From the NCBI GenBank assembly GCA_025355835.1, contig JANXYW010000052.1, positions 1 through 12,478 of the forward strand: a stretch of 12,478 nucleotides of DNA. The letters are read 5' to 3'. Made by a program: the position numbers and the translations under genes. The DNA is from Chloroflexota bacterium (GTDB lineage: Bacteria; Chloroflexota; Dehalococcoidia; DSTF01; JACRBR01). Within the stretch, counting starts at the first letter, position 1, and each line of letters starts with the position of its first letter. The notes beneath the pieces were generated by a model. That model had not been told where the DNA came from and ran no database searches. It saw nothing but the letters and a program-made list of their open reading frames with translations. Positions 1-5,752 of the stretch are shown here, one piece after another.

Positions 1-464
1 CGCAGCGTCGGGCTCCCCGCGAGCGCGCCTCGGTACGTCTTGTCGAGGACGCCGTACGGAGGGCCGTGTGTGATCAGTACGTCGGTATCGCGCGGAATGA
101 GATCCCACCGCGCGGCCAGCTGTTCGTCCTCGGCCATGAACGCCCACTCGAAGAACTGCGGCGTCCACGGTGATCCCCAGAATGTGACGCCGCCGATCGT
201 GGCCGCGCTCTCGTTGAGATACGTCCCCGTACCAACGATCGATCGCGCGCGTGCGGGGTCTTGCTCGAACAGAAAATCGTGGTTGCCGGCGACGAACAAG
301 ATACCGTGCGTGAAGCGTCCTTCGATGCGCCGGAACTCGCGCTCCACACCCTCCAGCTCGCTCGGAGTCCCGCGGCCGGTCAGATCGCCGCAATGAACCA
401 AGAGATCCCCCGCCGGGGGATCTATCACGTTTCCGTGTGTATCACTAACAACAACGAGTCGCAT
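1..464 (-). CDS. Calcineurin-like metallophosphoesterase, 3' end cut by window edge
   Basis: A predicted metal-dependent phosphoesterase of the small metallophosphatase (MPPED2/YfcE-like) fold, probably cytosolic; the substrate cannot be told. 154 residues are visible from ATG at 462-464 (complement), and the frame is open to the left edge, so the C-terminal part is missing. Visible metal-site motifs, in order, are SDTH (residues 7-10, Asp8 and His10), CGDLTGRG (25-32, Asp27), AGNHD (59-63, Asn61 and His62) and THGPP (132-136, His133). The final GHxH motif of the family should follow just outside the window. No clear Shine-Dalgarno precedes the ATG, but the protein begins as family members do, with a beta strand running into SDTH. 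It lies 73 bases downstream of rho on the same strand, so it could be co-transcribed with it, although a heptamer repeat separates them. Confidence 0.87.
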   Translation of the reverse strand, partial: MRLVVVSDTHGNVIDPPAGDLLVHCGDLTGRGTPSELEGVEREFRRIEGRFTHGILFVAGNHDFLFEQDPARARSIVGTGTYLNESAATIGGVTFWGSPWTPQFFEWAFMAEDEQLAARWDLIPRDTDVLITHGPPYGVLDKTYRGALAGSPTL

Positions 465-499
465 TGGCTTGCGCGTAGATCCGTCGCTCGCGTCTTGGA

Positions 500-534
500 A
501 CTGTCTACTGTGAACTACTAACTGTGAACTCTCG
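500..534. repeat. Degenerate heptamer tandem repeat (ACTNNNN, or AGTNNNN on the minus strand)
   Basis: Five consecutive 7-base units start with ACT: ACTGTCT, ACTGTGA, ACTACTA, ACTGTGA, ACTCTCG. Read on the minus strand, the AGT triplet recurs every seven bases. The repeat fills most of the gap between the rho stop codon and the phosphoesterase start. A longer array of the same AGTNNNN pattern lies at 4798-4853. No function is known; seven-base intergenic repeats (STRR) described in cyanobacteria are only an analogy. Confidence 0.7.
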
Positions 535-537
535 CCC

Positions 538-1779
538 CTACACTTCCTGCTTCGACAACGTCGCCAGGAACTCGGCGTTGCTGCCGGTGCGGGAGAGCCG
601 TTCGAGCAGGCGCTCCGTCGCTTCCGACGGGTTGTTGGCGTTCGATGCGATCATCGACGTCATGCGGCGCATCAGCCACACCTGCCGCAGCGTCGCCTCA
701 TCGAGCAGCAGCTCTTCGCGGCGCGTGCTGCTGGCGTTGATGTCGATCGCTGGGAACGTGCGGCGCTCCGCGAGACGCCGGTCGAGCCGCAGCTCCTGGT
801 TACCGGTGCCCTTGAACTCTTCGAAGATGACCTCGTCCATACGGCTGCCGGTGTCGACGAGACACGTGGCGATGACCGTGAGGCTGCCGCCTTCCTCGCA
901 GTTGCGCGCGGCGCCGAAGAACCGCTTCGGTGGGTAGAGCGCGACGGGGTCCATACCACCGGTGAGCGTCCGGCCGCTGGGTGGCATCGCCAGGTTGTAC
1001 GCGCGCGTCAAGCGCGTGATGCTGTCCAGCAGGATGACGACGTCCTTGCCGCCCTCGACGAGTCGCTTTGCGCGCTCCAGCGCCATCTCGGCGACACGCG
1101 TGTGATCCTCGACCGGCTCGTCAAACGTCGACGCGACAACTTCGCCCTTCACCGAGCGCCTCATGTCCGTGACTTCTTCCGGACGCTCGCCGATGAGGGC
1201 GACCATCAGGTGGATGTCGGGATAGTTGGCGGCGACGCCGGCAGCGATCGCCTTCAGAAGAAACGTCTTGCCGGCTTTCGGTGGCGAGACGATGAGACCG
1301 CGCTGTCCGCGGCCGATCGGCGATATCAAGTTGATCAGGCGGCCCGATAGGTCCGGAACTGTCGTCTCAAGGTCGATCATTTCGTTCGGAAAGATGGCGG
1401 TGAGATTCTCGAAGTACGGGCGCGCCTTCGCGACTTCGGGGTCGAGGCCGTTTGTCGCCTCGACGCGCAGAAGGCCGTAGTACTTCTCGCTGTCCTTCGG
1501 CGGCCGCACCTCGCCCGTCACGTAGTCGCCCGTGCGCAGGCCGAATCGCCGGATCTGCGACTGGCTGACGTACACGTCGTTCGAACCCGGCAGCAGGCTT
1601 TCGCCGCGCAGGAATCCGTAGCCGTCGTCAACTATCTCAAGAATGCCGCCGGTGCGGATCGCGGATTCGCGATCGGCTGCGGACATGGGCTGCTCGCTGG
1701 CATCCTCCTGCGGCGGCTGCGGCTCGCGCTGTGATTGTCGCGGACCGCCCGATCGCCTTCGTTCACGTACTGCGCCCAT
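538..1779 (-). CDS. rho: Transcription termination factor Rho
   Basis: Hexameric RNA-dependent ATPase and helicase that terminates transcription. Starting with ATG at 1777-1779, the 413 residues show the OB-fold RNA-binding part (IVDDGYGFLR near 49-58; DVYVSQSQIRRFGLRTGD at 68-85) and the P-loop PPKAGKT (166-172). They also show the R-loop with catalytic Glu198 (GERPEEV), Walker B LLDSITR (250-256), the Q-loop (GGMDPVALYPPKRFFGAARN, about 274-293), FKGTGN (322-327) and the arginine finger Arg353 in STRREE. The family's N-terminal helical domain is absent. In its place are about 44 low-complexity residues rich in Arg, Gln, Glu and Pro, as in other Rho proteins with disordered N-terminal extensions. 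Gly197 stands where E. coli Rho has Asp210, a bicyclomycin-pocket residue. A GAGGG lies about 11 bases before the ATG. The frame is open further upstream, so a longer N-terminus is possible. Confidence 0.98.
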   Translation of the reverse strand: MGAVRERRRSGGPRQSQREPQPPQEDASEQPMSAADRESAIRTGGILEIVDDGYGFLRGESLLPGSNDVYVSQSQIRRFGLRTGDYVTGEVRPPKDSEKYYGLLRVEATNGLDPEVAKARPYFENLTAIFPNEMIDLETTVPDLSGRLINLISPIGRGQRGLIVSPPKAGKTFLLKAIAAGVAANYPDIHLMVALIGERPEEVTDMRRSVKGEVVASTFDEPVEDHTRVAEMALERAKRLVEGGKDVVILLDSITRLTRAYNLAMPPSGRTLTGGMDPVALYPPKRFFGAARNCEEGGSLTVIATCLVDTGSRMDEVIFEEFKGTGNQELRLDRRLAERRTFPAIDINASSTRREELLLDEATLRQVWLMRRMTSMIASNANNPSEATERLLERLSRTGSNAEFLATLSKQEV

Positions 1780-1915
1780 GCTGTCGGACCCTCTGTGTGG
1801 GCTGATGCGCCCTGCTAACTGAATGCATGATCCCTGGAGACGGCTCCACAGGAACAGGTGCGGCCAAGGTGACCTTCGGCGAGCCGAATTGTGCCTGGTT
1901 CAAGGGGAGTCGCTT

Positions 1916-1938
1916 CGGCGCCGGGAGAACAAGCGCCG
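1916..1938. other. Inverted repeat / hairpin in the rho-lyase intergenic region
   Basis: Six perfectly paired bases, CGGCGC at 1916-1921 and GCGCCG at 1933-1938, enclose an 11-base loop. No T-rich tail follows on the plus strand. It could be a protein site or part of the rho leader. In DNA this GC-rich it may also be chance. Confidence 0.35.
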
Positions 1939-2155
1939 GGGTTTGCGGGAATTCCGCCCTTCTTAGTTACCGGATCGCCGGATGTCTGTCAAGCGTCGCG
2001 CCCGTGCGCGGTCGCGAGATCACCGCTGTGCCGCAGTCGGGAGGAGTGCGGCGATGCGATGCCGGCAGGCTCGCCCGACGTTCTGCAGTTCTTGTCGGAA
2101 CGCGGCGCATCGGCAGCGCATGCGTGTTCTCCCGCATTTCCTGCAATTTGACGCG

Positions 2156-2184
2156 TTGCCCGCGCCGCAACGCTTGGTGATACT
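2156..2184 (+). promoter_or_regulatory. Putative sigma-70-type promoter for the CitE-like lyase
   Basis: TTGCCC (-35, 2156-2161; 4 of 6 consensus bases), a 17-base spacer and GATACT (-10, 2179-2184; 4 of 6). Transcription would start near 2191, about 27 bases before the chosen ATG. The exact 17-base spacing and the position support it; box quality is only moderate. Confidence 0.4.
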
Positions 2185-2217
2185 GATCCGCGCTCCACAG
2201 TGGGCGCGGAGGCCCCG

Positions 2218-3096
2218 ATGGATTTGCTGCGAACACTCCTCTTCGTGCCCGGCGACCGCCAGCGCATGCTCGAACGCGCACCGCGCGCCGGCGCCGACGC
2301 TATCGTCATCGATCTGGAAGATGCCGTGCCGCGCGCCGAGAAGCGCACGGCGCGCACGCTCGTCCGCACGCTGCTGCCGAAACTGATCGCGAGCAGCGTG
2401 CCGGTGTTCGTGCGCGTGAACAACGTCCACTCCGGCCTCACGCGCGACGACGTGATGGCGATCGTGCGACCGGGCCTCGCCGGCGTCGTGCATCCCAAGA
2501 CCGATGCACCGCAGGATCTGCGCGACCTCGACGTACTGCTCCGTGAAGCTGAGCTGAAGCACAAGGTGCGGCCCGGCGACATCTGCGTCATCCCGCTGAT
2601 CGAGAGTCCGATCGCCGTCCTCCACTGCGAAGCGATCGCGCTGGCATCCGATCGCGTGATGGCGCTGTCGCTCGGCGGCGAAGACTACACGAAGGCACTC
2701 GGCGTGAAACGCGATGCGGGCGGCGCCGCGCTCGCCCACGCGCGCGGCGTCATCGCGACGGTCGCGGCGGCCTTCGGCATGCTGGCGATCGACACGCCGT
2801 TCGCCGACATCAAGGATGCACGCGGCCTCGCCGCCGACGCGGAGCTCGCGCAGTCGATGGGATTCAAGGGCAAGTACCTCATCCACCCCGATCAGGCGGC
2901 GCCGGTGAACGCGATCTTCGCGCCATCGAAGGATGACATCGCGTACGCGCACCGCGTCGTCGCTGCCGCCGCACTGGCGGCGAAGCAACGGCGCGGCACG
3001 ATCGCCATGGACGGCGCGATGATCGACGCGCCGATCGTCGCACGCGCGCAGGATGTGATCGCGCTCGCCGAACGGATCGCCGCGAACAAGAAATGA
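2218..3096 (+). CDS. HpcH/HpaI aldolase / CitE-like CoA-ester lyase
   Basis: Cytosolic TIM-barrel lyase of the CitE / malyl-CoA lyase family, which cleaves or forms C-C bonds in 3-hydroxyacyl-CoA or related esters with Mg2+. The 292 residues show the family landmarks: LLFVPGDR (7-14), AIVIDLEDAVP (28-38), FVRVNN (64-69, Arg66), VVHPK (90-94), PLIES (126-130), SLGGEDYTKALG (151-162), AIDTPF (190-195) and KYLIHPDQ (219-226). Glu129 and Asp156 sit where the family's metal ligands are expected. An in-frame GTG at 2200 would add six residues, but the ATG at 2218 is preceded by GGAGG at a five-base distance and is preferred. Sequence alone does not separate malyl-CoA, methylmalyl-CoA, citryl-CoA or citramalyl-CoA activity. 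It stands alone as a transcription unit, converging on marR. Confidence 0.92.
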   Translation: MDLLRTLLFVPGDRQRMLERAPRAGADAIVIDLEDAVPRAEKRTARTLVRTLLPKLIASSVPVFVRVNNVHSGLTRDDVMAIVRPGLAGVVHPKTDAPQDLRDLDVLLREAELKHKVRPGDICVIPLIESPIAVLHCEAIALASDRVMALSLGGEDYTKALGVKRDAGGAALAHARGVIATVAAAFGMLAIDTPFADIKDARGLAADAELAQSMGFKGKYLIHPDQAAPVNAIFAPSKDDIAYAHRVVAAAALAAKQRRGTIAMDGAMIDAPIVARAQDVIALAERIAANKK

Positions 3097-3097
3097 A

Positions 3098-3122
3098 GAA
3101 GCCCGCCGTAGGGGCGGGCTTC
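3098..3122. terminator. Bidirectional hairpin terminator between the lyase and marR
   Basis: A perfect 10-bp stem, GAAGCCCGCC (3098-3107) and GGCGGGCTTC (3113-3122), with a five-base loop lies directly after the lyase stop. Read on the minus strand it is followed by a T-rich stretch (TTCATTTCTTGTT), so it is a better intrinsic terminator for marR. Read on the plus strand there is no T tract. Confidence 0.8.
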
Positions 3123-3159
3123 CACCAGTCTCGTAGATATGCTCCGCGGCGCGCTCCGG

Positions 3160-3696
3160 CTAGTCCTTCCAGATGGCGTACTGCTGTGCACGGCGAAGCT
3201 TGAAGTCGGTCTCCGGCAGCTTGAATCCGAGCGCGCGCACCTTCTTCAGAATCACTTCGACCTGGCGCTTCTCCGCTGCCGTGAGCACCTTGTTGCCGAA
3301 CAGATCGTCAAACAACTCTTCGGAGATCTTGACGATCTCTTCGGTGATCTCGCGCCCCGTGTCCGTCAGCTCCAACCCAACCGCGCGGCGATCGTTCGGA
3401 TCCGGCAGGCGGCGCACCCAGCCGCGGGATTCGATGCGGTGCAGGATGCCCGTGATGCTCTGCGTCTCTTGGAAGAGCAGCGTCGCGACCAGGCTCGGCT
3501 TAATCGGACCGTTGGAGAACAGCAGCACCGCCAGCACACGCGCCTGCGACGCGGACACGCCGAGGTGATAGAAGCGGCGCTCCAGCAGCTTGTATGACAT
3601 CCAGTAGATCTCGGTGACCAAGACCCACGGCATCATTTGTTGATGGATCGGCATGTCCGACCCGCCCTTGCCCGACGACTTAGTTGCGGTTGCCAT
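3160..3696 (-). CDS. MarR-family transcriptional regulator
   Basis: A 178-residue winged-helix DNA-binding protein, expected to act as a dimer and to be released from DNA by a small ligand. The winged helix covers about 48-112: SASQARVLAVLL, then the recognition helix around TQSITGILHRIESRGWV (78-94), then the wing DPNDRRAVGLELT (99-111), which is diagnostic of MarR. Helices at both ends (about 22-45 and 115-155) would form the dimer interface. The ATG at 3694-3696 is preceded by AGAGG at about ten bases. An internal Met15 is a possible alternative start, with a shorter N-terminus closer to typical MarR lengths. It is divergent from an enoyl-CoA hydratase, and inverted repeats lie between them. 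Control of that gene and of itself is therefore the natural inference. Confidence 0.94.
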   Translation of the reverse strand: MATATKSSGKGGSDMPIHQQMMPWVLVTEIYWMSYKLLERRFYHLGVSASQARVLAVLLFSNGPIKPSLVATLLFQETQSITGILHRIESRGWVRRLPDPNDRRAVGLELTDTGREITEEIVKISEELFDDLFGNKVLTAAEKRQVEVILKKVRALGFKLPETDFKLRRAQQYAIWKD

Positions 3697-3738
3697 GAAG
3701 ACTCAGCCTCTTCTTTCAGCGCTCGCTCACATCTGGTG

Positions 3739-3769
3739 GTTATACGATCGAGTCTAACACCGGTGTAAA
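3739..3769 (-). promoter_or_regulatory. Putative marR promoter
   Basis: On the minus strand, TTTACA (-35; complement of 3764-3769; 5 of 6) and TATAAC (-10; complement of 3739-3744; 5 of 6) are separated by 19 bases. The spacing is two over optimum. The palindrome at 3757-3766 overlaps the -35 and spacer, as expected for autorepression. Confidence 0.45.
3757..3766. promoter_or_regulatory. Palindrome ACACCGGTGT, candidate MarR operator
   Basis: A perfect 10-base palindrome within the putative marR promoter. The next inverted repeat (3779-3793) also carries ACAC and GTGT-type ends. The pairing of two such sites between a MarR gene and its divergent neighbour is the usual operator layout. Confidence 0.45.
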
Positions 3770-3778
3770 CATCGGGCA

Positions 3779-3793
3779 ACACTTTACAAGTGT
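3779..3793. promoter_or_regulatory. Inverted repeat ACACTT-TAC-AAGTGT, candidate MarR operator
   Basis: Two perfect six-base arms flank a three-base centre, with the centre about 24 bases from that of the 3757-3766 palindrome. TGTAAA at 3764-3769 and TTTACA at 3783-3788 form a further inverted pair spanning both sites. The second site covers the possible -35 of the enoyl-CoA hydratase promoter. Confidence 0.45.
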
Positions 3794-3810
3794 GTGCGCG
3801 CGAATACTCT
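3783..3810 (+). promoter_or_regulatory. Possible promoter for the enoyl-CoA hydratase
   Basis: TTTACA (3783-3788) matches the -35 consensus at 5 of 6 bases. After 16 bases comes TACTCT (3805-3810), which keeps only the three most conserved -10 bases. It implies a leader of about 170 bases containing two 13-base direct repeats (3857-3869, 3875-3887) and a CCGAAG/CTTCGG palindrome at 3888-3901. Weak call. Confidence 0.28.
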
Positions 3811-3856
3811 GAAGTATTGTTTTGCGCCGCACCGTAGCCGCAACAATTCCGTTCGA

Positions 3857-3901
3857 CATCGTGTCCGCATCCACCATCGTGTCCGCACCGAAGTGCTTCG
3901 G
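3857..3901. repeat. Direct repeat and palindrome in the enoyl-CoA hydratase leader
   Basis: CATCGTGTCCGCA occurs at 3857-3869 and again at 3875-3887, an 18-base period. It is followed at once by the palindrome CCGAAG-TG-CTTCGG (3888-3901). The position between the marR/hydratase operators and the start codon would suit a second regulator site or a leader hairpin, but may be incidental. Confidence 0.4.
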
Positions 3902-3988
3902 CGCATACCCGCGAGCATCCGCATCTGGATCGAGGGCGCGCGCGATGTTACCGTGGCGATCTCACTAGCAAAGAAACGCGAGGCGATG

Positions 3989-4792
3989 ATGACAGACTTG
4001 AATTTCGAAAACGTGATCTATGAAAAACGCGGCCGCATCGGCATCGTGACGATCAATCGTCCCGAGCGCATGAACGCCATCGACCCGCTGACTTCGCAGG
4101 AGTTGCACACGGCGTGGTGCGACTTCCGCGACGACGATGACCTCTGGGTCGGCATCCTCACCGGCGCCGGCGAGCGCGCGTTCTCCGCCGGCAACGATCT
4201 CGTCGCGATGTCCGCGGCGCAGCAGGGCGGCCTAAACGCCGTCAGCGCGGCGTACTCGCGCGCGCCCTTCGGCGGAATCACGCGCAACTTTGAATGCTGG
4301 AAGCCGATGATCGCCGCCGTCAACGGCTACTGCCTCGCCGGCGGCCTCGAGATGGCGCTCGCGTGCGACATCCGCATCGCGGCCGAGCAGGCGACATTCG
4401 GCTTGCCCGAGGTGACGCGAGCAATCATTGCGGGCGCGGGCGGCACGCAGCGCCTGCCGCGGCTCATCCCGTTCGGCCTCGCGCTGGAACTGCTCCTCAC
4501 GGGCGGCAAGTTCGACGCGCAGTGGGCGTTCCGCTACGGCCTCGTCAACCACGTCGTCCCGGCGGATCAAGTGATGCCTAAAGCGATCGCCATCGCCGAA
4601 GCGATCTGCGAAAACGGCCCGCTCGCCGTTCGCCTCGCGAAAGAAGCCGCTTACCGTGGCCGCAGCCTCACCGTAGAGGAAGGCCTGCAGTTCGAAAACG
4701 AACAGTCACGCAAGGTGCTCGTCTCCGAAGACGCCCGCGAAGGTCCTCTAGCGTTCGCACAAAAGCGCAAGCCGGCGTACAAGGGGAAGTGA
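3989..4792 (+). CDS. Enoyl-CoA hydratase/isomerase (crotonase) family protein
   Basis: Crotonase-fold enzyme acting on acyl-CoA thioesters, most likely a 2-enoyl-CoA hydratase in fatty-acid or aromatic-acid breakdown. In the 267 residues, AFSAGNDL (64-71) and NGYCLAGGLEMALACD (112-127) form the oxyanion hole and CoA site. Both glutamates used for hydration in rat mitochondrial enoyl-CoA hydratase have counterparts here, Glu121 (in GGLEM) and Glu141 (in GLPEV), and GAGGTQRLPRL (149-159) follows. This supports hydratase over an isomerase-only role; the exact chain or ring substrate is unknown. Two adjacent ATGs occur at 3986 and 3989. GAGG at 3980-3983 lies five bases before the second, which I chose. 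The open frame continues upstream to 3794, but that extension is Arg-rich, lacks family similarity and overlaps the operator. It is divergent from marR. Confidence 0.94.
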   Translation: MTDLNFENVIYEKRGRIGIVTINRPERMNAIDPLTSQELHTAWCDFRDDDDLWVGILTGAGERAFSAGNDLVAMSAAQQGGLNAVSAAYSRAPFGGITRNFECWKPMIAAVNGYCLAGGLEMALACDIRIAAEQATFGLPEVTRAIIAGAGGTQRLPRLIPFGLALELLLTGGKFDAQWAFRYGLVNHVVPADQVMPKAIAIAEAICENGPLAVRLAKEAAYRGRSLTVEEGLQFENEQSRKVLVSEDAREGPLAFAQKRKPAYKGK

Positions 4793-4797
4793 GTGGG

Positions 4798-4853
4798 AGT
4801 CTGTAGTCTGTAGTCTGTAGTCTGTAGTTTGTAGTTCGCAGTTCGCAGTTCGC
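4798..4853. repeat. Heptamer tandem array AGTNNNN, eight units
   Basis: The units read AGTCTGT four times, AGTTTGT once, then AGTTCGC three times. The first three bases are invariant, while the last four change in a stepwise way along the array, as if blocks expanded from successive mutant units. The array begins only six bases after the enoyl-CoA hydratase stop codon. The same AGT phase and seven-base period occur at 500-534. Confidence 0.92.
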
Positions 4854-4891
4854 AGTGATTTGACGAGTGCTGGTTGACGGAGACGCGGAGC

Positions 4892-5144
4892 GCGTGGCAT
4901 AGCCGTCCCGGCTGTGCGTCCGGCAACGCCGGACCGACGCAGTACAAACGTCTGCACATGAGCGCCAATGTTCGCGTGCGCCCACAACGCGTGCGTGGCA
5001 TAGCCGTCCCGGCTGTGCGTCCGGCAACGCCGGACCGACGCAGCACAAACGTCCGCACATAAACGCCAATGTTCGCGTGCGCCCACAACGCGTGCGCGGC
5101 ATAGCCGTCCCGGCTGTGCGTCGGGCAACGCCGGACCGACGCAG
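4892..5144. repeat. Three-copy tandem array of a 51-base two-hairpin element, 101-base period
   Basis: Copies lie at 4892-4942, 4993-5043 and 5094-5144, separated by two nearly identical 50-base spacers (4943-4992, 5044-5093) that differ at four positions, all transitions. Each copy folds as two adjacent hairpins. Arms GCATAGCC and GGCTGTGC pair over 8 bp with one G-T pair and a five-base loop; arms GTCCGGC and GCCGGAC pair over 7 bp around an AAC loop. Copies 1 and 2 are identical over the 51 bases. Copy 3 has two changes, one of which breaks a pair in the second stem. A further copy lies at 9075-9124. The layout resembles REP/BIME-type intergenic palindromes; no transposase is nearby. Confidence 0.9.
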
Positions 5145-5191
5145 CACACTTCTCGGCCATGATCGCCCGCCGCGTGCGCGCACGAACGGCC

Positions 5192-5752
5192 CTACGCCCG
5201 CGCGACCGCATCCGCGAACTCGCGCAGCGAACGAACCAACGTCAACCCCGAAGGCAACGGCGCATCCCCGTGCGCCCCCGCATGATCGAGCAGAAACACG
5301 CGCGCCACGCCGTTGCTCGCCAAGTGGTACGCGGTGCGCGGGTCATCGTCGATATGTGCGTCGATGCCGAGCAGCCGCGCCGCGGCGAGTTTGTGCTGCG
5401 CGGGGCGCAGGCCGGGCGGCGCCATGCGAATGCCGGCGATACGGCCATCGAGCTTGTGGCGCCGAAGCCAGCGGCGCAGCAGTCGTTCCCCGTCCCAGCT
5501 GCGCGCCGTGACGATGAATATCTCGTGCGCGCCCGCCAGCTCATGGAGGATCGCCGCGGCGTCCGGCGCGTTTGTGCGCCATCCGAAGCGCGCGTACTCC
5601 ACCGCCAGCCGCATCAGGTTCGATGCATGCGGCTGATCGTAGAGCGCGGCATACCCTTCGGGCAGATCAGCAACCGGCGACGGTGCGTGGACGGCCAAAC
5701 GGCCAAACGGCGTCAAACACAACACGCCGTCGAAGTCGAACCCGATGCGCAT
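5192..5752 (-). CDS. HAD-superfamily hydrolase, nucleotidase-like
   Basis: A 186-residue predicted phosphatase. HAD motif I is FDFDGVL at 5-11 (nucleophile Asp6, general acid/base Asp8). Motif II is IVTAR at 80-84 (Thr82). The motif III lysine is probably Lys121, and motif IV is HIDDDPRTA (133-141, acidic residues 135-137). A small helical insert after motif I would act as a cap. The pattern resembles the 5'(3')-nucleotidase-like HAD proteins, but the substrate is unknown. Its ATG (5750-5752) overlaps the ssuE stop by one base (TGATG), so translation is coupled to ssuE. It is the last gene of the ssuD-ssuE unit; a role in phosphate-ester or flavin housekeeping is only a guess. Confidence 0.83.
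   Translation of the reverse strand: MRIGFDFDGVLCLTPFGRLAVHAPSPVADLPEGYAALYDQPHASNLMRLAVEYARFGWRTNAPDAAAILHELAGAHEIFIVTARSWDGERLLRRWLRRHKLDGRIAGIRMAPPGLRPAQHKLAAARLLGIDAHIDDDPRTAYHLASNGVARVFLLDHAGAHGDAPLPSGLTLVRSLREFADAVARA

Larger units (their letters stand above)
1780..2217. other. Divergent intergenic region, rho / CitE-like lyase, no gene seen
   Basis: 438 bases between two divergent starts. Short open frames here have no recognisable product and no convincing Shine-Dalgarno. No tRNA, tmRNA, SRP RNA or RNase P signature was recognised. Visible structure is a hairpin (CGGCGC at 1916-1921, GCGCCG at 1933-1938) and a sigma-70-like promoter for the lyase near the right end. On the minus strand the region is the rho leader, which in some bacteria carries an autoregulatory attenuator; nothing here proves that. 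Confidence 0.6.
4793..5191. other. Gene-free convergent junction filled with repeats
   Basis: About 400 bases between the 3' ends of the enoyl-CoA hydratase and the HAD hydrolase. They hold an eight-unit heptamer array (4798-4853) and three hairpin elements (4892-5144). Open frames through this block simply translate the repeats and are not believable genes. Confidence 0.8.

Noticed and set aside
1861..1925. A GGTTCAA stretch suggestive of a tRNA T-loop
   Set aside because: The flanking bases do not form a T stem, and no acceptor or anticodon arm can be found around it.
2020..2988. A 322-codon minus-strand open frame opposite the CitE-like lyase
   Set aside because: No domain seen, and it lies entirely over a well-conserved lyase and its leader.
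3794..3988. N-terminal extension of the enoyl-CoA hydratase from an upstream start at 3794
   Set aside because: The added 65 residues are Arg-rich with no family similarity, overlap the operator region and have no ribosome site; the ATG pair at 3986/3989 begins at the normal crotonase N-terminus.
4892..5144. CRISPR array, because of regularly spaced repeats with 50-base spacers
   Set aside because: Only three units, the spacers are nearly identical to each other, the repeat is 51 bases with two hairpins, and no cas gene is present.
4651..5211. Minus- and plus-strand open frames through the repeat block at 4793-5150
   Set aside because: The translations simply repeat the same peptide once per 101-base unit. 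They are products of the hairpin repeat lacking stop codons, not proteins.
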